Shown here: piece after piece, positions 63,763 to 64,000 of the stretch
Numbering within the stretch: the stretch's first letter is position 1
Layout of the letters: each line of letters opens with the position of its first letter
Source: Cupriavidus laharis
GTDB lineage: Bacteria > Pseudomonadota > Gammaproteobacteria > Burkholderiales > Burkholderiaceae
Direction: 5' to 3'
Assembly (NCBI RefSeq): GCF_914271435.1
Contig: NZ_CAJZAI010000002.1
Location: forward strand, 496,001 to 560,000
Length of the DNA stretch: 64,000 nucleotides
Notes under the pieces: model-generated
What the model was told of the DNA's origin: nothing
The model's input: the letters and a program-made list of their open reading frames with translations, nothing else
Database searches by the model: none
Position numbers and translations under genes: made by a program

Positions 63763-64000
63763 ACAGGCTGCTGCCATGGCTCGCCGCGTGCCTGCTCGCC
63801 GGCCTGTGCCAGACGCTGGCCTTCGGCGCGGAAGACGTGGCCGGCGCGGCCGCGCTGTATCGCCAGCATTGTGCCGCTTGCCACGGTGCTGACCGGCTTG
63901 GTGCGATGGGTCCCGCGTTGTTGCCCGAGAGCCTTGAACGCCTGCACCCGCCCGAGCTGGCCGCGGTGCTGCGCGAGGGTCGCGCGGCCACGCAGATGCA
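63759..64000 (+). CDS. nirN: NirN, heme d1 dehydrogenase (partial, cut by right edge)
   Basis: Only the first 80 codons are visible: signal peptide (MNRLLPWLAACLLAGLC, to about FGAED) and a cytochrome c motif CAACHG. NirN is a NirS paralogue of about 490 residues that forms the last double bond of heme d1. The call rests on the c-type start directly after nirJ; another cytochrome c is possible but less likely. Confidence 0.75.
   Translation, partial: MNRLLPWLAACLLAGLCQTLAFGAEDVAGAAALYRQHCAACHGADRLGAMGPALLPESLERLHPPELAAVLREGRAATQM

Overview
The window looks like chromosomal DNA of a high-GC betaproteobacterium of the Burkholderiales, most likely Cupriavidus or a close relative. The pointers are strong G/C third-position bias, a Bug-type (TctC-like) periplasmic receptor, hopanoid genes, a short H-NS-like protein with a basic linker, and a cytochrome cd1 denitrification cluster next to narGHJI. 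The genus is inferred from gene content only. No rRNA, tRNA, CRISPR array, intact transposase or prophage was seen.

Layout, left to right. (1) 1-6300, minus strand: start of a Pel exopolysaccharide operon (pelA, then pelB cut by the left edge). (2) 7124-11489, plus: cold-shock gene with a long leader, then a hopanoid set (hpnD, shc, hpnG). (3) 11539-12795, minus: a short YegD-type Hsp70. (4) 12901-18280: a Bug receptor, CoA-transferase and citryl-CoA-lyase-like operon behind a clear promoter and inverted-repeat operator, followed on the other strand by a diguanylate cyclase and an IclR regulator. (5) 18347-20985: a secreted Gly/His-rich protein, a small unknown protein, a LysR fragment consisting only of the DNA-binding domain, and a methyltransferase. 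(6) 21056-25936, minus: a TauD-like dioxygenase with a sulfonate/nitrate-type ABC transporter, and a PanE-like reductase. (7) 26147-27400: a scar with a truncated metY relic and a nested inverted-repeat region. (8) 27509-31811: an orphan MetQ-like protein and a 2-oxoacid dehydrogenase operon (E1 alpha, E1 beta, E2, no E3). (9) 31821-42384: mixed housekeeping and stress genes (phospholipase D-type lipoprotein, UspA, 1-Cys peroxiredoxin, CheV, a MoaD-like/beta-propeller pair, a 24-residue membrane peptide before a GNAT-like gene, a purine permease, an H-NS-like protein). (10) 42429-64000: a lipoprotein, then the nitrate/nitrite respiration region: nnrS, narK1, narK2, narGHJI, a parvulin foldase, carbonic anhydrase, mobB, a DGC-family zinc protein, then nirS-M-C-F-DL-G-H-J-N, with nirN cut by the right edge.

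How the parts work together. The last 20 kb imports nitrate (NarK1/NarK2), reduces it at the membrane (NarGHI, assembled by NarJ with MobB for the cofactor), and reduces nitrite to NO with NirS, whose heme d1 is made by NirF, NirDL, NirG, NirH, NirJ and NirN. A perfect TTGAC-N4-GTCAA site before nirS and a near-match before nnrS indicate control by an FNR/DNR-type regulator. NO and N2O reductases and nirE are not in the window. The least understood parts are the Bug/CoA-transferase/citryl-lyase module with its putative IclR circuit, the MoaD-like/beta-propeller pair, and the 24-residue peptide gene.
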